Origin: Candidatus Heimdallarchaeota archaeon | GTDB taxonomy: Archaea > Asgardarchaeota > Heimdallarchaeia > JABLTI01 | NCBI GenBank assembly: GCA_019894765.1 | Contig: JAGXNT010000031.1 | Location: 37,030-101,029 of the forward strand | Length of the DNA stretch: 64,000 bases | Direction of reading: 5' to 3' | Shown here: piece after piece, positions 27,684 to 36,883 of the stretch | Layout of the letters: each line of letters begins with the position of its first letter | Numbering within the stretch: position 1 is the stretch's first letter | Translations under genes and position numbers: made by a program | Notes under the pieces: model-generated | Told to the model about the DNA's origin: nothing | What the model saw: only the letters and a program-made list of their open reading frames with translations | The model's database searches: none

Positions 27684-28169
27684 ATGGCGCTAATAAGTGA
27701 AGAAATGAATAAAGCCCTCAATAACCAAATTAAAGAGGAACTAGAATCCGGATACCTTTATCTCGGTATGTCTTATTGGTTTAAAGAACGTTCTTACCAC
27801 AACCTTGCAAATTGGTATTATGTGCAAACACAAGAAGAGTATGTACATGCAAAGAAATTCATGGATTATATTATTGAAACTGGTGGAACAGTGGAACTAC
27901 AAGCACTCAAAAAACCAAAATCTGATTGGAAGAATTTCAAGGAAATTATAGATGCTGGGTTAGCTCACGAGAAATTCATTACAAGTAAAATTGAAGAGTT
28001 ATGGAAACTAATGGAGAAATTGTGTGAATTACAACCACGATCACTACTAACTTGGTTCATTGATGAACAAATCGAAGAAGAAGCAAATGCACAAGAACTC
28101 ATTGATACTTACGAAGGCTACAAGAACGATCAATTATTCGATCATCATACACACAGAGCAGAAGGTTAA
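27684..28169 (+). CDS. Ferritin
   Basis: 161 residues of the four-helix ferritin fold, matching bacterial/archaeal FtnA length. Ferroxidase-centre residues are visible: a Glu in the first helix (IKEELESGYLYLGM), E51/E52 and H55 in QTQEEYVHAKKF, a Glu in helix C (EELWKLMEKLCE) and E-Q-x-x-E-E in DEQIEEEANAQEL. It oxidises Fe(II) and stores it as a mineral in a 24-subunit shell. There is no heme-binding Met typical of bacterioferritin. Single gene with a palindromic site upstream and a strong hairpin terminator downstream. Confidence 0.93.
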   Translation: MALISEEMNKALNNQIKEELESGYLYLGMSYWFKERSYHNLANWYYVQTQEEYVHAKKFMDYIIETGGTVELQALKKPKSDWKNFKEIIDAGLAHEKFITSKIEELWKLMEKLCELQPRSLLTWFIDEQIEEEANAQELIDTYEGYKNDQLFDHHTHRAEG

Positions 28170-28181
28170 ATTAACACAAGA

Positions 28182-28238
28182 AATGGAATTTGATTGAGTC
28201 AAATTTCATTGATTTCTTTTCTTTTTTCTTTATTTTCA
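28182..28238 (+). terminator. Hairpin plus T-tract terminator after ferritin
   Basis: AATGGAATTTGA (28182-28193) and TCAAATTTCATT (28199-28210) pair over 12 positions (one G-U) around a 5-base loop, followed by a long T-rich run. The arrangement is like an intrinsic terminator. Confidence 0.65.
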
Positions 28239-28274
28239 AAGGAATAAATTTATCTTTGAAAGATTTACATGTTT

Positions 28275-28285
28275 CTATATAATTT
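28275..28285 (+). promoter_or_regulatory. TATA box of the restriction-modification gene
   Basis: CTATATAATTT centred near 28280 predicts transcription from about 28305, just before the ATG at 28311. It lies inside the first codons of the longer frame that begins at 28269, arguing against that start. Confidence 0.5.
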
Positions 28286-28310
28286 GCTTGATGAATGGAC
28301 ATGTTTGTTT

Positions 28311-31229
28311 ATGACTACAAAACTCTCTAATGACCTAGCATTAGATTTCTATAAAGAATACACCAACATTAGAGAGCTTCTTATTGAGTCATTCAACGAT
28401 ACAATCTCATATTATCAAAAGATTGTTTATTCTCAACAAATCATTTTCAATCTATTTGTAATTGGTTTTCTTATAGATAATGGAATAATAAGAAAAGAGA
28501 ATGGCTCAAGTTTAAACCAAGAGGAATTTTTCTTTAAATTGCTTAAGTGTAATAACTCTCTTGCTGAGTTATTAGAAATTTCCACTTTCTGTCGAACTTA
28601 TACAGCTAACAGGATTTTTACTTTTTTGAATCAAGAGTATACTATCCCTTTCTTCAATACAGATTTCTTTATTCTTCTATCAGAATTGGATGGAAAGTCA
28701 ATATCTATCTCGAGTAGTTCTCAAGAACAAATACTAAGTTTTGTTTCAAATATCTCAAAAAATCCGAAGTTCAGCTTTGATTTCTTCGGGATTATGTTTG
28801 AAAAAGATTTAGTTCTCCTTGAAAGTTTAAAAAATAAAACAAAATCAGTTGATCAAGAAATCAAAATACTTGCCAAACTAAGTGATAGAAGAAAGAAAGG
28901 AATTTTCTATACACCAAAAACAGTTACAGAGTATATTTGTAGAAAAACTGTGTATTCATATCTTTTAGAGCATTTCAATATAGTTGATGTTAAATTTAAT
29001 TTAGCAATTACAAATATGAGTAAATACGAACTTAACGAATTATATGAATTAATTTGTGGAATCAAAATCCTAGATCCAGCATGCGGTGCAGGTAATTTCT
29101 TATTGGAAACTTGTGATTTACTTTTCAATCTTAGACAGATGGTCTTGCAAAAATTATCTGAAAAATATGATCCTTTTGAAATTAAATGTGAAATATTGAG
29201 AGCGAATATTTTTGGTGTGGATATTCAAGAAATTGCTATAGACATAACAACTCTTCGATTATGGTTATGGTTACTTGATGAAAATGTAGTAGTCCCTAAT
29301 AAAACAAAAGGGAATCTTCTTCCTGATTTAATTCTAAATCTACAAATTGGAAATTCTTTGATTGGTTATAGCTTTGAAAAAATCAAGCCAACAAGTAATG
29401 ATTACAAAATAAATCCGGAAATACAAGACTTAATTATTGAAGCTCAAAAGGAATTATTGGAAATACCTCGAGAGGATGAGAGTAACGATATTCTAGATGC
29501 TTTTACGAATATTGTTGAAACACTAAAAGCAAGTTCAGTTGAACAAAAAATCTTCACAAACCAAGATTTACTCAAGGCAACTTTTGGTAATCTACAAACT
29601 CAAATGAGAGAAAACTTTGCTGATTTCAAATTAAATTCAAAACTTAAATCACTCTACATACGAATAAGAAAATTACTTTATGATATTATCAATGAAAAAT
29701 ACCTGAACTATTTACAAAGCAAAAATAAGAAAACTTCAATTGAACTCAATGATTTGGAGCTTCTGAATCCATTCCATTGGAAAGTTGATTTTGCTGAAAT
29801 AATTAATGAAGGTGGATTTGATATTATCATTGGGAATCCTCCTTATCTAGAGAACAAGAAAATAAGGAATGTAGTTGAAAAGGAATTATTGAAAGCGCAA
29901 TACAAAACAGCATACAAATTATATGATCTCTCTATTCTCTTTATTGAGCGTTCGCATATGTTACTCAAGGAGACAGGTTACTTCTCATTCATAATTACAA
30001 ATAAATTCATCTCAACTGATTATGGAATAAAAATAAGAAAACTGATTTTGAGAGAAACAAGACTAAAGGAAATCATAGACGTTTCTTATCTTCCTATTTT
30101 CAAAGACGCAGCGACATATCCTATTATCTTGACATTCAGTAAAGCATCAACAACTCTTGATGTAAAAAACTTGGAGAACAAATTTCTAATTATTCCAAAA
30201 CTAGATAAAATAAGCCTACTGAAAACTGAAAGGTTTAAGAAAATAAAAGCAAAACAAAGCAATTATTACAGCTTACCTAAGCATGTTTTTGATCTCACAG
30301 GTAATTTTCCCATAATTAGTGAAATCATTGCTTCTCCTAAATCCGTTAGATTGTCAGATCTTGGAAGATTTTCCTATCGGATTTTAGGATTCACTGATTG
30401 GGAGAAAACTCTCGAGTTAATTAGCACTAAAAGGACATCAAAAGATGATTTGAAATTTATAGGCACAACTAATGTTTTTCAGTTTTCAATTGATTGGAAA
30501 AGAACTATCAAACTTAGTGGTAAAAGACTAGAGAGTACTTACTTGCCAAATGCTAAGAAGCATGAAGCAGCTTGGGAGACTTTTACGAAACAAAAAATCT
30601 TGATAAAAGAGATAAGCAAAAGATTGACAGCAAGCTTCGATCCAGGAATATTTGCTAATGCGACCGGGATCTATATGTTTTTACCGAAAGACGAGATTAA
30701 TCTGAAACTATTTACTCTATTGTTAAATTCAAAATTATTAGATTTCATCTTTTCCACATTGTTTGGATCAACCCATATGGCAGGAGGTTATCTACGTTTT
30801 AATGGAAGCTATTTGAATGAACTACCAATTATAATTCCAAAAAATGAATGGCAACAAAACCTCTTAGCTAATCTTTGTGATTATTTATCATTTCTACAAC
30901 AGCTAGTTATAGAAGATGATATCAAAATCAATCTTCTCGAGTTCTTTTCCAAAATTGCTAATTATTTAGTTTTGGAAGTTTATTTTGAGAGTGAATTCGA
31001 GAAATCAATTTTTAGTGAAATTAGAAATCTAGTTAAGCCTATTGATTTTGATAAATGGTTCAAACGCTACTTTAACATTGATAAGAAAGGTGACTTAGAG
31101 CAACTTACTCAAGATATACTCCAAGTTATTTCTTCTGTAAATGAATTAATTATTGAAACAACAGATTGTGAAGAAATCATAGGTGATCTTCAAAAAAATG
31201 AAAAATTTGCTCTCATTTTTCATTCATAG
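28311..31229 (+). CDS. Type IIG-like restriction-modification protein (Eco57I/TaqI-class adenine methyltransferase)
   Basis: About 972 residues. Helical N-terminal region (about 1-200), then GIFYTPKTVTEYICRKTV that opens N6-adenine methyltransferases of combined R-M enzymes, SAM-binding motif I ILDPACGAGNFLLE (about residue 253), acidic GVDIQEIAIDITTLRLWL, catalytic motif IV IIIGNPPYLENKK (about residue 508), and a C-terminal target-recognition part with DWEKTLEL and the IYMFLPK/FNGSYLNELPIIIP pieces. I could not identify a clear PD-(D/E)xK nuclease motif in the N-terminus, so it could be a methyltransferase only. No partner specificity, helicase or other defence gene is adjacent. The 3' end overlaps the convergent racemase gene by 17 bases. 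Confidence 0.85.
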   Translation: MTTKLSNDLALDFYKEYTNIRELLIESFNDTISYYQKIVYSQQIIFNLFVIGFLIDNGIIRKENGSSLNQEEFFFKLLKCNNSLAELLEISTFCRTYTANRIFTFLNQEYTIPFFNTDFFILLSELDGKSISISSSSQEQILSFVSNISKNPKFSFDFFGIMFEKDLVLLESLKNKTKSVDQEIKILAKLSDRRKKGIFYTPKTVTEYICRKTVYSYLLEHFNIVDVKFNLAITNMSKYELNELYELICGIKILDPACGAGNFLLETCDLLFNLRQMVLQKLSEKYDPFEIKCEILRANIFGVDIQEIAIDITTLRLWLWLLDENVVVPNKTKGNLLPDLILNLQIGNSLIGYSFEKIKPTSNDYKINPEIQDLIIEAQKELLEIPREDESNDILDAFTNIVETLKASSVEQKIFTNQDLLKATFGNLQTQMRENFADFKLNSKLKSLYIRIRKLLYDIINEKYLNYLQSKNKKTSIELNDLELLNPFHWKVDFAEIINEGGFDIIIGNPPYLENKKIRNVVEKELLKAQYKTAYKLYDLSILFIERSHMLLKETGYFSFIITNKFISTDYGIKIRKLILRETRLKEIIDVSYLPIFKDAATYPIILTFSKASTTLDVKNLENKFLIIPKLDKISLLKTERFKKIKAKQSNYYSLPKHVFDLTGNFPIISEIIASPKSVRLSDLGRFSYRILGFTDWEKTLELISTKRTSKDDLKFIGTTNVFQFSIDWKRTIKLSGKRLESTYLPNAKKHEAAWETFTKQKILIKEISKRLTASFDPGIFANATGIYMFLPKDEINLKLFTLLLNSKLLDFIFSTLFGSTHMAGGYLRFNGSYLNELPIIIPKNEWQQNLLANLCDYLSFLQQLVIEDDIKINLLEFFSKIANYLVLEVYFESEFEKSIFSEIRNLVKPIDFDKWFKRYFNIDKKGDLEQLTQDILQVISSVNELIIETTDCEEIIGDLQKNEKFALIFHS

Positions 31230-31908
31230 CATATTCTAGAACTGAGAGAGCATGGATTGTTGTTGTATCAAACACAGGTATTTTGCAATCTTCTTGTTTA
31301 ATTAGCAATGGAATCTCTGTGCAACCTAAAATAACACCTTCAGCTCCCATTTCATTTAATCGATAAATTATCTCAAGATATTTTTCTCGAGAAGCTTCAT
31401 TTAGAACATGGAAAGTTAATTCTTTGTAAATAATTTTATGAATTACTTCTTGATCTTCTGGACTTGGAGTGATTATCTCTAGACCATATTTTTCAAATGC
31501 TTTTGGATAATAATCACCTTGCATGGTAAACTTAGTTCCAATTAAACCTATTTTTTTCAGATCTTGCTTCTTGATTTCCTTCGCTACTGCATCCATGATA
31601 CTAATCATTGGTTTTGATACTTTTTTTTCTAGTTCATTGAACACAATATGAGGAGTGTTTGTAGCGAGGATAATTACCTCAGCTTTTGCAGCAATTAAAT
31701 TGTTTGCGGATAAAACGAGCTCTTCCAAAACCTTATCCCATTCATCGTTTGCAAACCAATCTGTCACTTTTTGTAAATCTAAACTATCAATAACGAGATT
31801 CGGTGATGCTGAACCACCAACGATTTTATTATATCTTCTTGCTATAAATTTGTAATATTCAAAAGTGGATTCAACACTTAGACCACCGATAATTCCTATT
31901 TTTTTCAA
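31213..31908 (-). CDS. Aspartate/glutamate racemase-family protein
   Basis: About 231 residues of the Asp/Glu/hydantoin racemase fold: KKIGIIGGLSVEST at the start, then the two catalytic sites LATNTPH and LGCTEIPLL. In most members both carry Cys; here the first is Thr (T83) and the second Cys (C196). From memory, an E. coli L-aspartate/glutamate racemase with the same Thr/Cys pair is active on L-substrates only, so one-sided racemisation is plausible. Start: TTG preceded by GGTGG; the GTG earlier in the frame is part of that ribosome binding site. Next to two histidine phosphatases on the same strand. Confidence 0.82.
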   Translation of the reverse strand: MKKIGIIGGLSVESTFEYYKFIARRYNKIVGGSASPNLVIDSLDLQKVTDWFANDEWDKVLEELVLSANNLIAAKAEVIILATNTPHIVFNELEKKVSKPMISIMDAVAKEIKKQDLKKIGLIGTKFTMQGDYYPKAFEKYGLEIITPSPEDQEVIHKIIYKELTFHVLNEASREKYLEIIYRLNEMGAEGVILGCTEIPLLIKQEDCKIPVFDTTTIHALSVLEYAMNEK

Positions 31909-31920
31909 AAGAACCACCTA

Positions 31921-32526
31921 TTAAATTTCTTCTCCATTATATTTGACTAGCGTCCATTTTTCATCTTTCGGGGAATAAAATACTTCATTTACAGAACAGT
32001 TAACGAACCAAGCTTGATTATTAGGTAAGATATTCAATATTGATTGTAATATATGATATAATGTTCCGCCATGACCAACAATTAGTATTGTTGAATCATC
32101 CTTTGCCGCTTCAACTATTTCATCAAAAATTCCTTTTATTCTTTGGATAAATTCGTTTACAGTCTCCCCATTTGGAATTCTAATTGTGTAATCATCCCAG
32201 CAGGATTTTAGAAGCGCATCTTCTTTTTCTGACAATTTTTTTGAATTCTTTCCTTCATAGTCACCTAAGTTGAATTCTCTCAATCTTATATCGAAAACAA
32301 TATCTTTTATCCCTAGGATTCCAGTTATTATCTTCACTGTCTCTTCTGCTCTTATCAAATCAGAAGAATAAACAGCATCAAATTCAATTTTACTTTTTGA
32401 AAGCTCTTTTCCAGCAGTTTCTGCTTGTTGTCTTCCTAACTCTGAAAGAGGAGATTCCATATGTCCTTGTATGATATCATTTTTATTTGCTTCACTCTGA
32501 CCATGTCTTAGTAAAAGAATTCTCAA
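31921..32526 (-). CDS. Histidine phosphatase (phosphoglycerate mutase-like), copy 1
   Basis: About 201 residues. LLLRHGQSEANKNDIIQGHMESPLSELG is the phosphohistidine signature (R-H-G), with the second catalytic stretch ILIVGHGGTLYHIL. This fold includes cofactor-dependent phosphoglycerate mutases, cobalamin-pathway CobC and broad phosphatases; this copy is closer to the phosphatase type. Start is TTG at 32526, because GGAG lies 8 bases upstream and the product then aligns with its neighbour paralogue (MRILLLRHG versus MRFYLVRHG); the ATG at 32559 would add 11 unmatched residues. Tandem duplicate of the next gene, 75 bases away. Confidence 0.85.
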   Translation of the reverse strand: MRILLLRHGQSEANKNDIIQGHMESPLSELGRQQAETAGKELSKSKIEFDAVYSSDLIRAEETVKIITGILGIKDIVFDIRLREFNLGDYEGKNSKKLSEKEDALLKSCWDDYTIRIPNGETVNEFIQRIKGIFDEIVEAAKDDSTILIVGHGGTLYHILQSILNILPNNQAWFVNCSVNEVFYSPKDEKWTLVKYNGEEI

Positions 32527-32601
32527 TTTAATTTCTCCAAATAATTTAAGATGAATCAAAATTTATCCTCTATTTTAAAACTCTATTCTTGAATCAAATT
32601 A

Positions 32602-33213
32602 TTAGAGTTTATTATTGTTAAACATAGTAATTTTCCAAGCAGATTTCTCTGATTCTCTCTCAATGATATTCAACTTACAACTCCCAAACCATTCATCAAT
32701 CTTCTCTGGTAGAAGGGCCAAAACTCTAACTAAAATATGATAGTGTGTTCCCCCATGGCCTACAATTAGGATAGTAGAATCTTCTGGGTGTTTTTCTATT
32801 ATTTCCAAGAATGCTTCTTTAATTCTTATAGTCATATCTAGGTTGCTTTCTCCATCTGGGATTTTTACATCCTTATCAATTCTCATTGTTGAGTCAAGGA
32901 ATTCACTCTCTTCTTTTGTTAATTTTTCCCCAAATCTTCCTTCGAAAACTCCTGCATCCCCTTCCCTTAATCGTTTATCAAAAATGATTTCCTTAATACC
33001 CATTTCACTACAAATTATATTTGCTGTTTCTGAAGCTCTTAATATATCAGATGAATAAACAGCATCAAACTTTATACCCTTTTTCAATAGCTCCTGTCCT
33101 AATGATTTGGCTTGCTCCTTCCCAAGATCTGTGAGAGGATATTCGCCATGACCTGCAATAATTCTGTGTAAATTTGCTTCACTTTGTCCATGTCTGACTA
33201 AATAAAATCTCAC
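32602..33213 (-). CDS. Histidine phosphatase (phosphoglycerate mutase-like), copy 2
   Basis: 203 residues, clearly paralogous to the gene at 31.9 kb: YLVRHGQSEANLHRIIAGHGEYPLTDLG, FDAVYSSDILRASET and ILIVGHGGTHYHIL are shared at the same spacing. The pair probably arose by tandem duplication and has since diverged widely. Start GTG with GGGTGA 6 bases upstream. Substrate unknown; CobC-like alpha-ribazole phosphatase and sugar-phosphate phosphatase are options. Confidence 0.86.
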   Translation of the reverse strand: MRFYLVRHGQSEANLHRIIAGHGEYPLTDLGKEQAKSLGQELLKKGIKFDAVYSSDILRASETANIICSEMGIKEIIFDKRLREGDAGVFEGRFGEKLTKEESEFLDSTMRIDKDVKIPDGESNLDMTIRIKEAFLEIIEKHPEDSTILIVGHGGTHYHILVRVLALLPEKIDEWFGSCKLNIIERESEKSAWKITMFNNNKL

Positions 33214-33236
33214 CTATATTCACCCAAGTAATTAGC

Positions 33237-34022
33237 TTATTCCAATTCTTTTTCTTTAGGAATCTCTATCTGTTTATATTCCTCAATTCCTTGCTTTATT
33301 TTCTGAATATTATTTATGAAATAAATAGGCAGTTTATTCGATTCTACCATGGTATCAAGAATTAATAGATACTTCCTCAAGTAACCAGAGATATATGCTA
33401 AATACTGAGTAATGTCTTCCTCTGTTTCAATCAACTTCTTTAGCTGGGGTTTTTTATTAGCAGATATTAACATTAAGTATCTAAAAATAATTTCAGGTTG
33501 TAAAACAATAGGTAACAATGTTTCCATTCTTAAAGCATATTTCAAGATAAAACCTGAGAGCATATATTTTGACTCAATCGTTTTTATTGATTCAAAGGAA
33601 TCCCTTACTTGATTATATGTGGGAGTGTCGATTTTTTGTTGGCTCCTTATTGTTGTCTTCCATTCACTTTTTTTGATTTTTATTTGCAAATTCTCTGTTC
33701 CCTTTTTCTTAACAAGATAATACTCAATGACGAAAAATGTTCCAACTAGAATTACTAATCCTAAAATTATAACAGGAACAACATATGAATCTAACAAGAA
33801 AGGTGAAAATTTTGCAGCAATTCCTAAAAATATACTAGTGAGGACAATCAAAGAACTGATGACAGATAAAGAAATAATATCATATTTTCTTTTAGTATTG
33901 AATGCTTCAAATCTAGTAATCCGATCTCTTATTCTTCTTGCAAATTGCTCATCAACTACCGCTTGATTAATCAATGCGATTGCGATTACTGCGCTTCTTT
34001 TCAATTGTTCATCAGTTGCCAT
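33237..34022 (-). CDS. Uncharacterised membrane protein with two adjacent helices
   Basis: 261 residues that I do not recognise. A cytoplasmic-looking helical N-terminus (1-47) is followed by two membrane helices (about 48-70 and 78-103: ISLSVISSLIVLTSIFLGIAA and VVPVIILGLVILVGTFFVIEYY) joined by a short loop, then about 155 residues of charged, mostly helical cytoplasmic sequence. The hairpin-in-the-membrane layout suggests a small membrane-bound scaffold. It lies 23 bases upstream of the histidine phosphatase pair in the same direction and may share the transcript. Confidence 0.6.
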   Translation of the reverse strand: MATDEQLKRSAVIAIALINQAVVDEQFARRIRDRITRFEAFNTKRKYDIISLSVISSLIVLTSIFLGIAAKFSPFLLDSYVVPVIILGLVILVGTFFVIEYYLVKKKGTENLQIKIKKSEWKTTIRSQQKIDTPTYNQVRDSFESIKTIESKYMLSGFILKYALRMETLLPIVLQPEIIFRYLMLISANKKPQLKKLIETEEDITQYLAYISGYLRKYLLILDTMVESNKLPIYFINNIQKIKQGIEEYKQIEIPKEKELE

Positions 34023-34181
34023 TTCAAAAATTCCATTTGCATTTATTCTTAATCCTATTGAATTACTACAAATAAGCTAAAAAAAGCTATTTATCTCTTT
34101 TTTCTGAAGAATTGTAAATATTCATAATAGTAATTGTAAGAATTAATATAATTGTGAAATCTACCATTGATGTGATGAAAT

Positions 34182-34481
34182 TTGTCTGACAAGGAAAATT
34201 TTCAAGAAGAAACTGCAGTGCAAGGTCCACACAAAAGTAAACCATTACTTTATCTTGCTTTTGGTCTTTCAATTGCCGGAGCAGCTTTAATGGTTATACC
34301 TACTATCCTCATTTTTATGCCTTGGATAGAATTGAAATGGGAAAATCTTTTTTCATATCCACATACGTATTTCGTTATCGCAGGTTTTGTTATTCTCACT
34401 GCTGGATTAATTTTACAAAGAAGAATTACAACTCCTCTGGAAAGGGAAAAAGTAGAGAAACTTAGAAGTAGATTGGAATAA
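34182..34481 (+). CDS. Small two-helix membrane protein
   Basis: 99 residues: an acidic/polar N-terminus, two membrane helices (about 22-46 and 62-80) separated by a loop with WIELKWENLFSYPHTY, and a charged C-terminal tail RRITTPLEREKVEKLRSRLE. TTG start with GTGATG upstream. I recognise no family. The first helix and short loop look like small regulatory or complex-accessory membrane proteins. It points toward the 34.5 kb gene and away from the 34.0 kb gene. Confidence 0.55.
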   Translation: MSDKENFQEETAVQGPHKSKPLLYLAFGLSIAGAALMVIPTILIFMPWIELKWENLFSYPHTYFVIAGFVILTAGLILQRRITTPLEREKVEKLRSRLE

Positions 34482-34503
34482 ACTCCAAATCCTATCTTTC
34501 TAT

Positions 34504-35286
34504 TTATTTTACTAACTGAATAGAATATTTATTCAAGATTTTCTTGAATTTTACATAATCTCGGTATTTCACTAGTTCATATCTTGAACCATACTCTCTG
34601 AGATTTAATTCTTCCATTTTTTCCACAGACTTAATTCTTTGTCGCGAATCAAATTTCTCTTGGGGTAAATACATGTAGATTTTTTCTTTCTTCATATCAA
34701 TAATTGAGATTATTCCTTCATCTAGAACCATTTGTGGGTCTTCATATTCAATTAATCCTGCGTCCCCAAAACTAAAAACTCTGATAGTTTTTATCTTTAC
34801 AATTTCGTTGATTCGTTCAAAAATATCTAGCATGGATTCTTTTGTGATATCTAATTCTTTTTTCCATTTCTTCTCTTGCATTTCTTGTAGGATTTTTTCG
34901 ATAGTTAAATGATTATTAAGGACATACCTTTCTTGCTTCTCTTTAAGGATCAGGAAAACCGAACACACTCGTCCATGCTCTGCAATTCGCGAATCCTTGG
35001 TGTTAGATGCTTTCACGTTGAAAGAATAAATCATGTAACGTAAATTAGCATTCTCAAAAACAGGCAAGGGTCCGAATAATCCCCCAAGCATTTCTTCTCC
35101 TCCGTGTACAGCTGACATACCATGAACAACCATGAGATTTAAAATATCCAAAGACAAACTCGTTTTCCTATATCGAGCTATAGGACCAATATCTTCAAAG
35201 ACACCAATTACAATCCCATGGAAAGCACTCGCTAGTTTTGTCTTCTTTTTCTTTGATTTCGGTTTTGCTTTTGTTGTGGTCGACAT
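34504..35286 (-). CDS. Uncharacterised 260-residue protein, possibly longin/roadblock-like
   Basis: A lysine-rich N-terminus (KAKPKSKKKKTK) is followed by a region with alternating strands and helices: FHGIVIGVFEDIGPIARYR, a helix with LDILNLMVVHGMSAVHGG, then strands GGLFGPLPVFENANLRYMIYSF and EHGRVCSVFLIL. That strand-strand-helix-strand order is reminiscent of longin or roadblock folds common in Asgard archaea, but I have no motif that proves it. The C-terminal half (about 130-260) alternates helices and strands and ends in basic residues. No membrane helix. Single gene; ATG after GGTAAA. Confidence 0.45.
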   Translation of the reverse strand: MSTTTKAKPKSKKKKTKLASAFHGIVIGVFEDIGPIARYRKTSLSLDILNLMVVHGMSAVHGGEEMLGGLFGPLPVFENANLRYMIYSFNVKASNTKDSRIAEHGRVCSVFLILKEKQERYVLNNHLTIEKILQEMQEKKWKKELDITKESMLDIFERINEIVKIKTIRVFSFGDAGLIEYEDPQMVLDEGIISIIDMKKEKIYMYLPQEKFDSRQRIKSVEKMEELNLREYGSRYELVKYRDYVKFKKILNKYSIQLVK

Positions 35287-35584
35287 TTGCTTTACCTTTT
35301 CATTGTAAGTAACGTATAGCTGATTTTTGATAATTGATGCAGATAAACCTCAATAACTGAATACACATAAAAAAAAGAACTGGTAATTAAAGTAATTTTC
35401 GACGAAAAGAATTTTCTCAATTCAAAAAAGTTAAATCTGATTAGGAACTTTTGAGATATATATCCGAATTGATTGTCCAAAAATTATTACTCAAGGATAG
35501 GACAACAACTAAGGTATTAAATAACTAAAAAACTAGATTAGATAGTTAGTTATTCATTGTTGAAAATAAGAGGAGAAATGATAT
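35287..35584. other. 298-base intergenic region
   Basis: Between the divergently transcribed 34.5 kb and 35.6 kb genes. It is A/T-rich and has several TATA-like runs (for example around 35510-35525, TATTAAATAAC) and GGAG before the TTG start of the zinc-ribbon gene. No RNA gene, repeat or conserved frame was seen. Confidence 0.5.
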
Positions 35585-36877
35585 TTGTCTTCTGAAAACG
35601 AATACAAGAAATTACTTGTGATTGGAACATTAATTGGTTTACTTGGTTCATTAGCAATCATTATTGGTATGATTCTAAATATAGTTGACGGATCTATTGA
35701 GGTTCGTGGATTGTCTATACTTACTTTAGTTTTGGGTATATTCATTACATGCTTGATTACTTTTATTGGAGCCTTGACTCCCCATGGTCTCAATATTAAT
35801 GATGAACGACCAAGCCTCTTTGCACTTGTGTTGTTTATCTTTGCACCCACCGTGATTTTTACTTCCTTTAACACTCCATTATATTTCCTATTAAATTTTG
35901 GAAATAGTGTTCTTGGTTCAGGTATTATTCCAATTAGCTTCTATATTATGTTTATAGGAGTAGCATTACTGCTCGTTGCTTTTCTATTACTCGCATGGAT
36001 CTTCTTGTGGAAGAACCGAATGAGTTCAACTGGAGGACTAAACCTCGGAGGAGCATCTGATATAGGATTCGTAAAACTCCTAAGAATAATTACTAGTTTT
36101 CTAACAATTATTGCTGCAGTGGGAGTAATCCTTGGTATGAGTTTCCCAGCATCTGGAACAGCCTCAGCAGGATTATTAATGTACGAAGATGGGTCACAAC
36201 TTGATCTTTCAGCATTAACCTTCATTGTAATACTTGGAGGGATAACTATTACTGCAATTATTATGTTACTTGGTAATTTTGGCATTAATAGATTCCCAAA
36301 AAGTGAGCTGCCAGTTTTAGTGCTTCTTTCATTTGGAATCATTTTACCAGGCTATGCACCGCAATCAGTAACAATCTCAGTTTGGAGTTCCCCAGTTCAA
36401 GAATTACTTTCATTTGGAAACAGTATTTTTGGGGACTTAGAAATATGGGGGTGGATATTGATTGTCGGCTTACTAGCGTTAGTTCTAGCCTTCTTCTTAG
36501 GTATTCTTTCATTCTTCTTAGGGAAAACAGCATCTTATTTAGCAAGACCAGGAAGAGCTGCAAGAGCACCAAGAACCGGTGGCGGTTTAGAAGCAAGAAG
36601 AAAGAAAGGTAAATTCCCAACAGGTCCACCAACTGGACCACCATCTGGAACTACAGAAGGAATACCCGTACCAGCACTATCAGGACCACCAAGTGGTGGA
36701 ACACAACCAACAATTTCATCAGCACCACCAACTCCTCCAAGCTTCATGCCTTCTTCATCACCAGGAGTTACCGCTTCAGCTGATCAAAATCCAACTTGTC
36801 CATTCTGTGGAAAAGGTCTAAGATACATAGATGAATATTCTCGATGGTACTGTGATACCTGCTCGCAATATGTGTAA
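35585..36877 (+). CDS. Polytopic membrane protein with C-terminal proline-rich tail and zinc ribbon
   Basis: 430 residues: about eight membrane helices (residues 9-30, 40-62, 77-100, 118-142, 165-190, 208-225, 240-258, 285-318), a Gly/Pro/Thr-rich linker (about 335-402, PPTGPPSG-type repeats), and a closing zinc ribbon CPFCG...YCDTC (C-x2-C...C-x2-C). The ribbon is the kind that binds zinc for protein contact. TTG start with GGAG 9 bases upstream. Function not known; archaeal 'zinc-ribbon plus membrane bundle' proteins of this shape are common and uncharacterised. It converges on the PlsY-like gene with a hairpin terminator in between. Confidence 0.6.
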   Translation: MSSENEYKKLLVIGTLIGLLGSLAIIIGMILNIVDGSIEVRGLSILTLVLGIFITCLITFIGALTPHGLNINDERPSLFALVLFIFAPTVIFTSFNTPLYFLLNFGNSVLGSGIIPISFYIMFIGVALLLVAFLLLAWIFLWKNRMSSTGGLNLGGASDIGFVKLLRIITSFLTIIAAVGVILGMSFPASGTASAGLLMYEDGSQLDLSALTFIVILGGITITAIIMLLGNFGINRFPKSELPVLVLLSFGIILPGYAPQSVTISVWSSPVQELLSFGNSIFGDLEIWGWILIVGLLALVLAFFLGILSFFLGKTASYLARPGRAARAPRTGGGLEARRKKGKFPTGPPTGPPSGTTEGIPVPALSGPPSGGTQPTISSAPPTPPSFMPSSSPGVTASADQNPTCPFCGKGLRYIDEYSRWYCDTCSQYV

Positions 36878-36883
36878 AAAAGT

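Noticed and set aside
35941..36342. 133-residue minus-strand frame inside the zinc-ribbon membrane gene
   Set aside because: Mirror of a hydrophobic coding stretch; composition follows the opposite strand.
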